Of a stretch of DNA of 29,016 bases, positions 15,726-24,274 are shown piece after piece. Both the position numbers and the translations under genes were made by a program. The stretch comes from Bacteroidaceae bacterium (lineage in GTDB: Bacteria > Bacteroidota > Bacteroidia > Bacteroidales > Bacteroidaceae). Each line of letters begins with the position of its first letter. Positions within the stretch are counted from its first letter, which is position 1. A model generated the notes under the pieces. The model was not told the origin of the DNA. It was given only the letters and a program-made list of their open reading frames with translations, and searched no databases. Location of the stretch: contig CAADWS010000184.1 of NCBI GenBank assembly GCA_900752815.1, positions 1 to 29,016 of the forward strand, written 5' to 3'.

Positions 15726-16895
15726 ATGTTGAAAGTAATGCTTGTATTCGGGACCCGTCCCGAGGCCATAAAGATGGCACCGTTGGTGAAGGAATTTCAG
15801 AAGCAAGAAGATACTTTCCAGACCATAGTCTGTGTAACGGGGCAACACCGTCAGATGCTGGACCAGGTGCTCCAGTTGTTTGACATTGTTCCCGACTATG
15901 ACCTGAACATCATGAAGCAGGGGCAGGACCTCTATGATGTTACGGCCCGCGTGCTGACCGGCCTGCGCGATGTGTTGCAGGAGGCCCGTCCCGATGTGGT
16001 GCTGGTACACGGCGATACCACCACTTCCACGGCCGCGGCTTTGGCTGCCTTCTATCAGCAGATCCCGGTGGGGCATGTGGAAGCCGGTCTGCGTACCCAC
16101 AATATCTACAGTCCCTGGCCGGAGGAGATGAACCGCCAGCTGACAGGCCGCATCGCTACCTGGCATTTTGCGCCCACGGCATTGTCGCGCGAAAATCTGC
16201 TGCGTGAGGCTGTGGCCGACGACCATATCGTCGTAACTGGAAATACGGTCATTGATGCGCTTTACTGGGTGGTCAACAAAATCAAGACCGATGCCGCCCT
16301 CAATGACGAACTGGGAAACCTGTTGGAGCAGGCCGGCTATGACGTGCACCGTCTGGACAATGGCCGCAAACTGGTATTGATTACCGGTCACCGCCGGGAA
16401 AACTTCGGCGACGGCTTTATTCACATGTGCACCGCCATCCGTGACCTGACGCAGAAATATCCCGATGTGGATTTCGTGTATCCCATGCACTTGAATCCGA
16501 ATGTGCGGAAGCCCATTCACGAAGTGTTCGGTGAGGATTTGACCGGCTTGGGCAATATGTTCTTTATCGAACCGCTGGAGTATCTGAGTTTTGTCTATCT
16601 GATGGAGAAGGCTGCCATCGTGCTGACCGATTCCGGTGGAATACAGGAGGAAGCACCGGGGCTGGGCAAGCCGGTTTTGGTGATGCGTGACACGACGGAG
16701 CGACCCGAAGCGTTGGAGGCCGGCACGGTGAAACTGGTCGGTACCGACTATGCCAAGATCGTAGGCGAGGTGAGCACCTTGTTGGAGGATGCCGCTGCTT
16801 ACGAACAGATGAGCAAGGCCGTGAATCCTTATGGTGACGGACTGGCCTGTAGCAGAGTCGTTGGGTATATAAGACGTTGTTGTGTAAACAAATGA
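15726..16895 (+). CDS. wecB: UDP-N-acetylglucosamine 2-epimerase (non-hydrolysing)
   Basis: A 389-residue enzyme that interconverts UDP-GlcNAc and UDP-ManNAc. The family's motifs occur in order: [12 protein letters not shown] with Lys16, [80 protein letters not shown] and [28 protein letters not shown]. Length matches WecB/MnaA. No WecC-like UDP-ManNAc dehydrogenase is in the window, so the product may be used as ManNAc itself, or the oxidase is elsewhere. The gene is much richer in G and C than its neighbours: 39 of 60 bases at 15961-16020 against 20 of 60 at 17461-17520, suggesting a separate origin. The last residues (IRRCCVNK) are unusual and AT-rich, as though the 3' end had been joined to foreign DNA. 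Confidence 0.95.
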   Translation: MLKVMLVFGTRPEAIKMAPLVKEFQKQEDTFQTIVCVTGQHRQMLDQVLQLFDIVPDYDLNIMKQGQDLYDVTARVLTGLRDVLQEARPDVVLVHGDTTTSTAAALAAFYQQIPVGHVEAGLRTHNIYSPWPEEMNRQLTGRIATWHFAPTALSRENLLREAVADDHIVVTGNTVIDALYWVVNKIKTDAALNDELGNLLEQAGYDVHRLDNGRKLVLITGHRRENFGDGFIHMCTAIRDLTQKYPDVDFVYPMHLNPNVRKPIHEVFGEDLTGLGNMFFIEPLEYLSFVYLMEKAAIVLTDSGGIQEEAPGLGKPVLVMRDTTERPEALEAGTVKLVGTDYAKIVGEVSTLLEDAAAYEQMSKAVNPYGDGLACSRVVGYIRRCCVNK

Positions 16896-16998
16896 GAGTC
16901 ATAGGATGTGCTGGGTATCGGATGGGGAGTAAAAATGAAGATTGGAAAGTTGAAATATTTTGTTCTTGGTACTTTAGTCTTAGAAGTTGGATATAAAT

Positions 16999-18042
16999 AT
17001 GGAGAAAGGACATACGCCTAAAGTCTCTATTATAGTGCCGGTCTATAATGTGGTAAATTTTTTACCGAAATGTGTTGATAGTATTCTGAATCAAACATTT
17101 GAGGATTTTGAATTGTTGCTGATTGATGATGGTGCTTCAGACGGAAGTGCCCAACTCTGCGATGAATACGCTTTGAAAGATTATCGTGTCCATGTTTTTC
17201 ATAAGGAGAACGGTGGTGTCAGTTCGGCAAGAAATTTTGGCATTCGGATGGCCAAGGGGGATTACCTGACCATGATAGATGCGGATGACTACGTAGATAA
17301 TACGTATCTTGCTGATTTTGGATTGGAGGGGATGGATTGCCTTGATTTGAGTATGCAAGGGTTTGTTTGGGAGTCAATTATTAAAGGAACTTCGGTGCCA
17401 TTTTCTTGTGGTATTTGCGAGAGAATATATCAACGGCCTGAAATGGATTTATTTTATGAAACTTATGAAAATGGGGCAATTTTGAATTCCCCTGTTTGTA
17501 AATTGTATCGTACTCAAATCGTTCAAGGCAATAAACTCTGTTTTGATGAGAGTATTTCCTTGGGAGAAGACCATCTCTTTGTGTTGGACTATTTGGCCTT
17601 TGTGACTTGTGCAAGAGTGTCGCCCCGGAATGGGTATCATTATGTCAAATCAGAAGGGGCGCACTTGACCTCTCGCATTTATTCTTTGGAGAGTATTAAA
17701 TACTATTATGCCCAAGTGATTGAGAAAAGATACGTTTTTATGAAAAATAATGGAATCGTTCGGTTGAATACACCTCAATATAATTCCATGTTTTTTGAAT
17801 TGTTCTTTTTGACCATAAATGGGCATATTTTACAGTCAAGTATTAGAACTTCATTAAAAATATTCTCTGAACAGCGGTTTTTTTTTGATACTCATGATGA
17901 GATTTTTTCGGATTTCCATGAGCATCGGTTTTTAACGCGTTTTTTTGTAAAAGCGATGATTTTGAGAATATTTAGGTTTGCCTATGTCTTGTTTATGAAA
18001 TATCCTTTTCCCCTTTTAATGAGGTTACGAAATAAGAACTAA
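16999..18042 (+). CDS. Glycosyltransferase family 2 (GT-A fold)
   Basis: A 347-residue enzyme. ATG 16999 (MEKGHTPKVSIIVPVYN) is preferred over the TTG at 16987. The first 100 residues are a classic GT2 domain: VSIIVPVYNV, LLIDDGASDGS, ENGGVSSARNFGI and the DXD-type motif Asp94-Ala95-Asp96-Asp97 in MIDADDYV. The rest is less conserved, contains GEDHLFVLDYL (likely the catalytic base region, ED) and ends with a basic, hydrophobic tail (about 305-347) that could lie on the membrane. It is one of the most AT-rich genes of the locus. It probably transfers one sugar of the repeat; specificity is unknown. Confidence 0.9.
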   Translation: MEKGHTPKVSIIVPVYNVVNFLPKCVDSILNQTFEDFELLLIDDGASDGSAQLCDEYALKDYRVHVFHKENGGVSSARNFGIRMAKGDYLTMIDADDYVDNTYLADFGLEGMDCLDLSMQGFVWESIIKGTSVPFSCGICERIYQRPEMDLFYETYENGAILNSPVCKLYRTQIVQGNKLCFDESISLGEDHLFVLDYLAFVTCARVSPRNGYHYVKSEGAHLTSRIYSLESIKYYYAQVIEKRYVFMKNNGIVRLNTPQYNSMFFELFFLTINGHILQSSIRTSLKIFSEQRFFFDTHDEIFSDFHEHRFLTRFFVKAMILRIFRFAYVLFMKYPFPLLMRLRNKN

Positions 18043-18055
18043 CTGCATGAAGGTA

Positions 18056-18077
18056 TTAGAATAGAGGTTTATTCTAA
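18056..18077. repeat. Perfect 8-bp inverted repeat in the gap between two glycosyltransferase genes
   Basis: TTAGAATA (18056-18063) and TATTCTAA (18070-18077) flank GAGGTT. No T tract follows, so it is not a typical terminator. It might protect or pause the transcript. Confidence 0.4.
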
Positions 18078-18139
18078 AAGGTATATGAAAACGTGAGACC
18101 CCAATTATTGGAGGCTTATAAAAAGTAAGTACTAAGGTT

Positions 18140-19273
18140 ATGAGAATTGTATATTGTTTGCCTTCAATCCATGTCATGGGAGGGCTTGAGCGGATAATAA
18201 TTTTGAAAGCTAATTATTTATCGCGTATAGGATATGAAGTCTGTTTGATTACGACTGAACATGAAGGCGAAAACGCTTTTTTTGAGTTGCATCCGGCCAT
18301 TAGATGTTATAATTTGAATATAGATTATGAAAGGAATAAGCAACGTCCTTTCGTCAAAAAGATGTTCTATTTCTTTTATAACCGGTATTTGCATACACGG
18401 AAGCTTCGAGCTTTATTGAATGAATTGCAAGCAGATGTCGTGATATCAACGTTTCGTACGGAAATGCCAATATTACCTTATTTAAAAGACGGCAGTAAAA
18501 AGGTGCTCGAATTTCATGGAAGCAGACCCATGTTTAAGATTTCGCAACGAGAGGGCATCTATCGTTGGGCAGAGAAGTTGAGTGAATCTCGTTTTGAGGA
18601 AAGAATTGCAGCCTATGACCGGTTTGTCGTGTTGACGAAAGCGGAGGCTTTGGAATGGAAAAATTGCAGAAATTTGTCTGTGATTCCTAATATGTTGCCA
18701 GAGATAAGTTTTTCTTTGGCAGATTTGTCGGCCAAAAGAGTTATTGCAGCAGGACGTTATGGTTCAGAAAAAGGATTTGACCGTTTGATTGCAGCGTGGG
18801 AACTGATAGCTCAGCAACAACCGGATTGGACTCTGCATATTTATGGGGAAGGCCCTTTACGGACACAATTTGAACAACAAATAGAGCGACTGAGACTCAA
18901 TACCTCTGTATTTTTGGAGGGAGAGACCAAAACTATCGAGAAAGAGTACGCTCAATCTTCTATCTTTGCTTTATCTTCACATTATGAAGGATTTGGAATG
19001 GTCTTAGCGGAGGCAGAAGCCGCAGGATTGCCTTTAGTGAGTTTTGATGTACCTAACGGACCCCGAAGTATTATTCATCATGGGGAAAACGGATTCCTTG
19101 TAAAAGATGGGGACATAAAAGCTTATGCAGAGGCTTTATTAAAATTGATGGACGACGTAAATCTGCGTAGAGAAATGGGCCGTCGTGCCTATAAAGATTC
19201 CCGGCAGTATCTTCCGGAGGTTGTGATGAAACAGTGGACGGATCTTTTTGAAGAGATGGTGCGAACCAAATGA
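18140..19273 (+). CDS. Glycosyltransferase, GT4 family (GT-B fold)
   Basis: A 377-residue enzyme. N-terminal signature: MRIVYCLPSIHVMGGLERIIILKANYL, with the glycine-rich GGLER loop. Acceptor domain up to about 195. The C-terminal domain starts at VIAAGRYGSEKGFDRLI, where Arg206 and Lys211 should bind the donor phosphates, and has Glu283/Glu291 (E-x7-E) in HYEGFGMVLAEAEA followed by PNGPRSII. It closely resembles the GT4 gene at 21690 in layout and motifs, so the two are probably paralogues that arose by duplication or serve similar linkages. It precedes the next gene by 10 bases if that starts at 19284, so they are cotranscribed. Confidence 0.9.
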   Translation: MRIVYCLPSIHVMGGLERIIILKANYLSRIGYEVCLITTEHEGENAFFELHPAIRCYNLNIDYERNKQRPFVKKMFYFFYNRYLHTRKLRALLNELQADVVISTFRTEMPILPYLKDGSKKVLEFHGSRPMFKISQREGIYRWAEKLSESRFEERIAAYDRFVVLTKAEALEWKNCRNLSVIPNMLPEISFSLADLSAKRVIAAGRYGSEKGFDRLIAAWELIAQQQPDWTLHIYGEGPLRTQFEQQIERLRLNTSVFLEGETKTIEKEYAQSSIFALSSHYEGFGMVLAEAEAAGLPLVSFDVPNGPRSIIHHGENGFLVKDGDIKAYAEALLKLMDDVNLRREMGRRAYKDSRQYLPEVVMKQWTDLFEEMVRTK

Positions 19274-19283
19274 AGCAATAAAA

Positions 19284-20267
19284 ATGGAAATAAAAGTCAG
19301 TGTAATTGTTCCTGTTTATAAGGTGGAATCCTTCATCGGTCGTTGTGTGCAGACATTGATGGAGCAGAGCCTGACGGAGGTGGAATATATTTTTGTGGAT
19401 GACGCTACTCCTGACCGTAGTATGGAGGTGTTGGAGCAGGTGTTGCAGCGTTATCCGCAACGGCGGCCGGATGTAAGGATTTTGCATCACGACGCGAATC
19501 AAGGATTGCCGGCAGCCCGAAATACCGGGCTGGAGGCGGCAACGGGGGAATATGTGTTTCACTGTGACAGCGATGACTTCGTGGAGAAAGAGATGCTGGA
19601 ACGGATGTACGCGAAAGCCAGGGAGACGGGGGCGGATTTTGTTTGGTGTGACTGGTCCTTGTCCTACCGACAGACGGAACGGCGGATGGTGCAGCCGTCA
19701 CTGGATACGCCTGAAGCGGCGGTGAAGGGGATGTTGGCGGATGCCATGAAATTCAATGTGTGGAACAAACTGGTGCGGCGCAGTCTGTATATCGACTACG
19801 GGATCCGGTTTCCGGCAGGGCATTCCATGGGAGAGGACATGACGATGATTCGGCTGGCGGCCGTTGCCCGTAAGGTGGCCTATGTGCCCGGTGCCTTCTA
19901 TCACTATGTGAAAACCAATGCGGAAGCGATGACGCAGCACCTGAACGAAAGGCATTTGGCCGATTTGCAGCACAACGTTTCGGAAACGCTGGCATTCCTG
20001 CAGCAACGTTTTGGCGATGGACTGCAACAGGAGCGGGCCTTCTTCCTGTTGAATGTGAAACTGCCCTTCCTCATTACCGATGACTGGGACAGTTACCGGC
20101 GATGGACGGCCTGGTGGCCGGAGGCCAATGCCTACATCTGGCAGAACCGGCGCCTGCCGTGGCGTACACGGGCATTGCAGGCACTGGCGGCCCGGAAGTG
20201 TTATGCCGGAGTATGGATTTACTATGTGTTGATGTATAAATGTCTCTACCGGTGGTTGTACCGGTAA
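19284..20267 (+). CDS. Glycosyltransferase family 2 (GT-A fold)
   Basis: A 327-residue enzyme. The ATG at 19284 (MEIKVSVIVPVYKVE) is chosen because GT2 proteins begin just before VSVIVPVY; the in-frame ATG at 19248 would overlap the preceding gene by 26 bases and add 12 atypical residues. Motifs: IFVDDATPDRS, HDANQGLPAARNTGLEAATGEYVFHCDSDDFV with DXD at Asp95-Ser96-Asp97-Asp98, and GEDMTMIRLAA with the likely catalytic Asp. The C-terminus (about 290-327) is rich in Trp, Arg and Tyr. Base composition is clearly higher in GC than the genes just before it, another composition break in the locus. Specificity is unknown. Confidence 0.9.
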   Translation: MEIKVSVIVPVYKVESFIGRCVQTLMEQSLTEVEYIFVDDATPDRSMEVLEQVLQRYPQRRPDVRILHHDANQGLPAARNTGLEAATGEYVFHCDSDDFVEKEMLERMYAKARETGADFVWCDWSLSYRQTERRMVQPSLDTPEAAVKGMLADAMKFNVWNKLVRRSLYIDYGIRFPAGHSMGEDMTMIRLAAVARKVAYVPGAFYHYVKTNAEAMTQHLNERHLADLQHNVSETLAFLQQRFGDGLQQERAFFLLNVKLPFLITDDWDSYRRWTAWWPEANAYIWQNRRLPWRTRALQALAARKCYAGVWIYYVLMYKCLYRWLYR

Positions 20268-20304
20268 ACTTTGCTGTGCGGAGTGGCTATTTTACGGTCA
20301 TTCG

Positions 20305-20335
20305 TTGGCCGTTTGCCGGAACCTGCGTAACTTTG
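20305..20335 (+). promoter_or_regulatory. Internal promoter before the polymerase gene
   Basis: TTG at 20305-20307 and TAACTTTG at 20328-20335 are 20 bases apart, a good fit to the -33/-7 arrangement, in the 120-base gap before the Wzy-like gene. Confidence 0.55.
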
Positions 20336-20387
20336 TAACCATTAAACAGAACGTATTTATTTCCCTCTTTATCCATCCGTTGAGCGT

Positions 20388-21677
20388 ATGTTGAAAATCA
20401 TCCAGATTTTGGTTGTCGGCGTGTTGACCAGTCTGTTCTTTTTCCCTTTTGAGTTTTCCTTCCTGCCGGGGGCCAATACCAAAATGATGTTGGCCGGTAT
20501 GGGATTGTTGCTGTTCGGTATCAATCAACTGAAACGGGAGAAGACCGACAATAGCGGACAGAAAGATTTTGCAGTGTTGTCGCTATGGGCTGCGTTGGTG
20601 TCATTGGTGGCCTTTGCCGCGATTACGTATAACAATACTTATGATTATACTTACGTTTCTTACATTGTTTCCATGTGGGTGTGGTTGGGAGGGGCCTATG
20701 CGGCGGTCCAGCTGATGCGCATGGTGCATGGTGAGGTGACTGTGGAACTGGTCATGAATTATCTGATAGGTGTCTGTGTGGGGCAGTGTGCGATTGCGTT
20801 GACGATGGAACTGGTGCCTGTGGTGAAAGGTTTCGTGGATGGTTTCTTGGGGAGTACCGGCTTTATGGGAAGAGTGAAGGAACGGATGTATGGCATCGGA
20901 GCCTCGCTGGATGTGGCGGGTTCCCGCTTCTCTTCTGCCCTATTGATGATAGCCTATCTGACATTGCAGGTGGACAAGCAAGGTAAGAAAATGTTGCTGA
21001 TTCCGTACTTGGTGGCTTTTTTTTGTATCGGGTTTATCGGTAATATGATTTCACGTACCACGGTTGTGGGTATAGGTCTTTCGATGCTTTATTGGGCGTG
21101 GATGTGGATGCGGTCGGAGGAGGTGCGTCGTGGCAGATTGTTTCGATATTTGGGCGGGGTACTCTGTGTATTGGTGCCGGTTGCCGTGGTCCTGTATCAG
21201 GTGAATCCGATTTTCCAAAAGAATATTGAATTTGCGTTTGAGGGATTTTTCTCTTTGGCGGAAACCGGACGATGGGAAGTGCAGTCGAACGAGATTCTGA
21301 AGAATATGTATGTTTTTCCTGACAATTGGAAAACATGGATTATTGGGGATGGATATTTCGATATGGTTGACCCTTATTATACGGGTAAGGATATGTATGG
21401 CTATTATATGGGAACAGATGTCGGCTATTTACGGTTTATTTATTATTTTGGCGTGATAGGATTGGCTGCATTTTCTTGGTTCTTTTGTGCGGTTACAGCT
21501 GTGTGTCGGAAACGTTTTCCGCGTTACGCTATGTTTTTTGGATTTTTGCTATTACTGAATTTTTTGGTTTGGTTTAAAGTTTCTACCGATATATTTGTTG
21601 TATTTGCTCCATTCCTTTGCCTTGCACCGGAATTTTTAGAGGATAGAGTGGAAGAAGTTGGAACATTGGACAAATAG
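20388..21677 (+). CDS. wzy: Wzy-like polysaccharide polymerase (O-antigen polymerase/ligase superfamily)
   Basis: A 429-residue integral membrane protein with roughly 10-12 hydrophobic segments. It lies in a locus that otherwise lacks a polymerase, which is the main reason for the call. A long soluble loop lies around residues 280-345 (FAFEGFFSLAETGRWEVQSNEIL to the glycine- and tyrosine-rich KDMYGYYMGTDVGYLRF), as seen in Wzy/WaaL-type proteins. GTDVGYLRFIYYFGVIGL is typical of the conserved region before the last membrane segments. It should link flipped repeat units into the chain on the periplasmic side. Sequence conservation in the family is poor, so WaaL-like ligase is an alternative. 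A promoter just upstream may give it independent expression. Confidence 0.82.
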   Translation: MLKIIQILVVGVLTSLFFFPFEFSFLPGANTKMMLAGMGLLLFGINQLKREKTDNSGQKDFAVLSLWAALVSLVAFAAITYNNTYDYTYVSYIVSMWVWLGGAYAAVQLMRMVHGEVTVELVMNYLIGVCVGQCAIALTMELVPVVKGFVDGFLGSTGFMGRVKERMYGIGASLDVAGSRFSSALLMIAYLTLQVDKQGKKMLLIPYLVAFFCIGFIGNMISRTTVVGIGLSMLYWAWMWMRSEEVRRGRLFRYLGGVLCVLVPVAVVLYQVNPIFQKNIEFAFEGFFSLAETGRWEVQSNEILKNMYVFPDNWKTWIIGDGYFDMVDPYYTGKDMYGYYMGTDVGYLRFIYYFGVIGLAAFSWFFCAVTAVCRKRFPRYAMFFGFLLLLNFLVWFKVSTDIFVVFAPFLCLAPEFLEDRVEEVGTLDK

Positions 21678-21689
21678 AGAATGTGATTT

Positions 21690-22850
21690 ATGAAACTGAT
21701 TTATTGTACCCATTCGGTGGTGAATCCCGGTGGTATGGAGCGTGTGCTGCTGAACAAGGTGAGCTATTTGCGGAATCATACAGACTGGGAACTACTGGTC
21801 GTGACCACTGATCAGAAAGGACGGGCACCCTTTTATCCCTTTCCGGAGGGCGTACGGATGGTGGACCTGAATATCAACTATTCGGATGACAATGTGTTGT
21901 CGCCATGGGGAAAGATACAGGGCTATCTGCGGCGGCGGAAACTGCACCGGCAACGTCTGACTGAACTGTTGATGAAGGAACGGGCCGATGTGGTGGCTTC
22001 TCTCTATCCCTCGGAATCTTCGTTCCTGCCCGAAATCAAGGATGGCAGCCGGAAGGTGCTGGAACTGCACTTCAACAAGTTCTTCCGGTTGCAATATAAC
22101 CGCCGGGGCGTATTGGGATGGATAGACCGTTTCCGCACGTGGCAGGACGAACGCATTGTGCGTCGTTTTGACAAATTTGTGGTGCTGACCGAGGCTGACC
22201 GGAAGAATTGGGGGCCATTGTCCAATATTGTAACGATTCCGAATGCGGCATTGTTAATGGCGAAGGAGACTGCCGACTGCGCGGTGCACCGGGTAATTGC
22301 GGTGGGACGTCTGGATTATCAGAAAGGTTTCGACCGTTTGATCGACGTGTGGAGAAAGGTAGTGGGGTTCCCTGATTTGCAGGACTGGCGGCTGGATATC
22401 TTTGGACAAGGAGAGTGGAAAGAAATGTTGGAAGAACGCATTCAACGTTACGGACTGGAAGACAAGGCACGTATCAATACGCCTTCAAAGGATATCGCAC
22501 GGGAGTATGCGGCAAGTTCCTTGATTGTGATGAGCTCCAATTATGAGGGATTTGGCATGGTGCTGGTGGAAGGAATGGCTTGTGGACTTCCAGCTGTGGC
22601 TTTTGATTGTCCCTGTGGTCCGAGTGATATCATCAGCTCTGGAAAGAATGGAATATTAGTGCCGAACGGAGATCTGGACGGGATGGTATTGGCGCTGACA
22701 ATGCTGATGCGTGACGAAAAACTGCGGAAAAAGATGTCGGAAAAAGCACGGGAGGTGGTGGAAACCTACTCGGAGGAACGTGTGATGGGGCTGTGGCTGA
22801 AACTGTTTGAAGAACTGGTGCCGGGCTGTATCTCGCGAAAGGGTGTATGA
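21690..22850 (+). CDS. Glycosyltransferase, GT4 family (GT-B fold)
   Basis: A 386-residue enzyme starting 13 bases after the polymerase gene. The N-terminus MKLIYCTHSVVNPGGMERVLLNKVSYL carries the GGMER loop. The C-terminal domain begins at VIAVGRLDYQKGFDRLI and has Glu286/Glu294 (E-x7-E) in NYEGFGMVLVEGMA, then CGLPAVAFDCPCGPSDII. It parallels the GT4 protein encoded at 18140 along its whole length (for example KDGSRKVLELH against KDGSKKVLEFH, and both end in a LFEE-type helix), so the pair are paralogues. Related enzymes include Gal/GalNAc transferases of capsule pathways, but the sugar cannot be assigned. Confidence 0.9.
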   Translation: MKLIYCTHSVVNPGGMERVLLNKVSYLRNHTDWELLVVTTDQKGRAPFYPFPEGVRMVDLNINYSDDNVLSPWGKIQGYLRRRKLHRQRLTELLMKERADVVASLYPSESSFLPEIKDGSRKVLELHFNKFFRLQYNRRGVLGWIDRFRTWQDERIVRRFDKFVVLTEADRKNWGPLSNIVTIPNAALLMAKETADCAVHRVIAVGRLDYQKGFDRLIDVWRKVVGFPDLQDWRLDIFGQGEWKEMLEERIQRYGLEDKARINTPSKDIAREYAASSLIVMSSNYEGFGMVLVEGMACGLPAVAFDCPCGPSDIISSGKNGILVPNGDLDGMVLALTMLMRDEKLRKKMSEKAREVVETYSEERVMGLWLKLFEELVPGCISRKGV

Positions 22851-22979
22851 CTATTGCTCGTTCGTCCATGCTTTTCCCGATGTGTTAAAGTCAATTTGTG
22901 CAGGCCATTTGGCCAGCCGTGCGTTTCCCGGGGTTAGAAAAAGACTTGACGGGGGATGGGGCTTAAAACAGAAAAGAGA

Positions 22980-24233
22980 ATGAAAAAATTGCTTCAAATC
23001 AATCCGGTGCTGCGGATATCGACTTCAACAGGCCGCATCATGCAGGAAATCGGTGACTTGGCCCGGCAGGAGGGCTGGGACTGCTATATGGCTTATAGCG
23101 GCGGACGCGACGGTGTGCCCGAGAGCCGTTTCCATCTGTTGCCGGTGGGCAACCGGTGGAGCGTGGCACAGCATGGCGTTGTGACCCGTCTGCTCGACCG
23201 GCACGGGCTGGCATCGGCTGCGGCTACCCGAGAGTTTGTGCACCAGATTGAGCACATCCGTCCCGATATAATTCATATCCATAATATTCACGGCTACTTT
23301 CTGCATTACGGGGTGCTGTTTGACTATCTGGCAACGGCGGGGATTCCCGTGGTGTGGACTGTCCACGACTGCTGGCTGTACACGGGGCACTGTTACTATT
23401 ATTCGTATGTGGGATGCGAGCGGTGGAAAACCGGGTGCGGTCACTGTCCGCAGCAGCGCAGTTTTCCGGCCAGTTATCTTTGTGACCGGTCGGCGCAGAA
23501 CTTCCGGGACAAGGCTGCGGCCTTCACATCGTTGTTGCCCGACGGGCTGACGCTGGTGCCGGTATCGGAATGGATTGCGGGGGAACTCCGTCAGTCGTTT
23601 TTGCGGGAGGCAAAGATGCGGGTGATACACAACGGAATTGATACCGGGGTGTTCCAGCCTTATGAAACGGAAGCGGTGAAAAGGAAATACGGACTGGAAG
23701 GCCGGAAGGTGATTCTGGGGCTGGCCAGTATCTGGAGCAGGGAAAAGGGACTGGATGATTTCTACCGGATGGCACAAATGCTGAAGGAGGACGAAGTGAT
23801 TGTATTGGTGGGAGTGGATGAGCGGCTGCAGAAGCAGTTGCCGAAGAATATGATGGGAATCCGCCGGACGGAAAATGTGCGGCAACTGGCCGAACTGTAT
23901 GCTGCCGCGGAAGCTTTTGTGAACCCTACTTGGCAGGACAATTATCCGACCGTGAATCTGGAGGCCATAGCCTGCGGTACGCCGGTGGTGACCTACCGGA
24001 CCGGGGGAAGTGTGGAGGCTGTGACGCCGGATACCGGTTTCATCGTGGAAAAAGGAGACGTGGAAGGATTGCTCAATGCCGTGCGGCAGACGTCCTGCAG
24101 AGGCAAGGAATATTTTCGTGACCGTTGCCGGGCTTATGCGCTGGCACATTTCAGAAAGGAAGACCGTTATCGGGATTATTTGAAACTCTATGAAGAATTG
24201 CTGACCGCGACAACCGATGGCAAACCGTTGTGA
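22980..24233 (+). CDS. Glycosyltransferase, GT4 family (GT-B fold)
   Basis: A 417-residue enzyme. ATG 22980 (MKKLLQINPVLRISTSTGRI) is preferred over the in-frame ATG 22956 because the fold begins at KLLQIN. The N-terminal domain has DIIHIHNIHGYFLHY and VWTVHDCWLYTGHCYYY, with a run of conserved cysteines (CERWKTGCGHCPQ) that recurs in this GT4 subgroup and may bind a metal or shape a loop. The C-terminal domain has VILGLASIWSREKGLDDF and NPTWQDNYPTVNLEAIACGTPVV, containing the donor-binding Glu. The 129-base gap before it shows only a weak promoter-like TCAATTTG near 22891. Its position suggests it adds a mid or late sugar of the repeat, which is a guess. Confidence 0.88.
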   Translation: MKKLLQINPVLRISTSTGRIMQEIGDLARQEGWDCYMAYSGGRDGVPESRFHLLPVGNRWSVAQHGVVTRLLDRHGLASAAATREFVHQIEHIRPDIIHIHNIHGYFLHYGVLFDYLATAGIPVVWTVHDCWLYTGHCYYYSYVGCERWKTGCGHCPQQRSFPASYLCDRSAQNFRDKAAAFTSLLPDGLTLVPVSEWIAGELRQSFLREAKMRVIHNGIDTGVFQPYETEAVKRKYGLEGRKVILGLASIWSREKGLDDFYRMAQMLKEDEVIVLVGVDERLQKQLPKNMMGIRRTENVRQLAELYAAAEAFVNPTWQDNYPTVNLEAIACGTPVVTYRTGGSVEAVTPDTGFIVEKGDVEGLLNAVRQTSCRGKEYFRDRCRAYALAHFRKEDRYRDYLKLYEELLTATTDGKPL

Positions 24234-24274
24234 CCGGACGTGGGCGGGAATAGAAGAACATAAACATATCTGAG

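Noticed and set aside
23025..24149. Long open frame (374 codons) on the minus strand
   Set aside because: Antisense shadow of the GT4 gene at 22980-24233.
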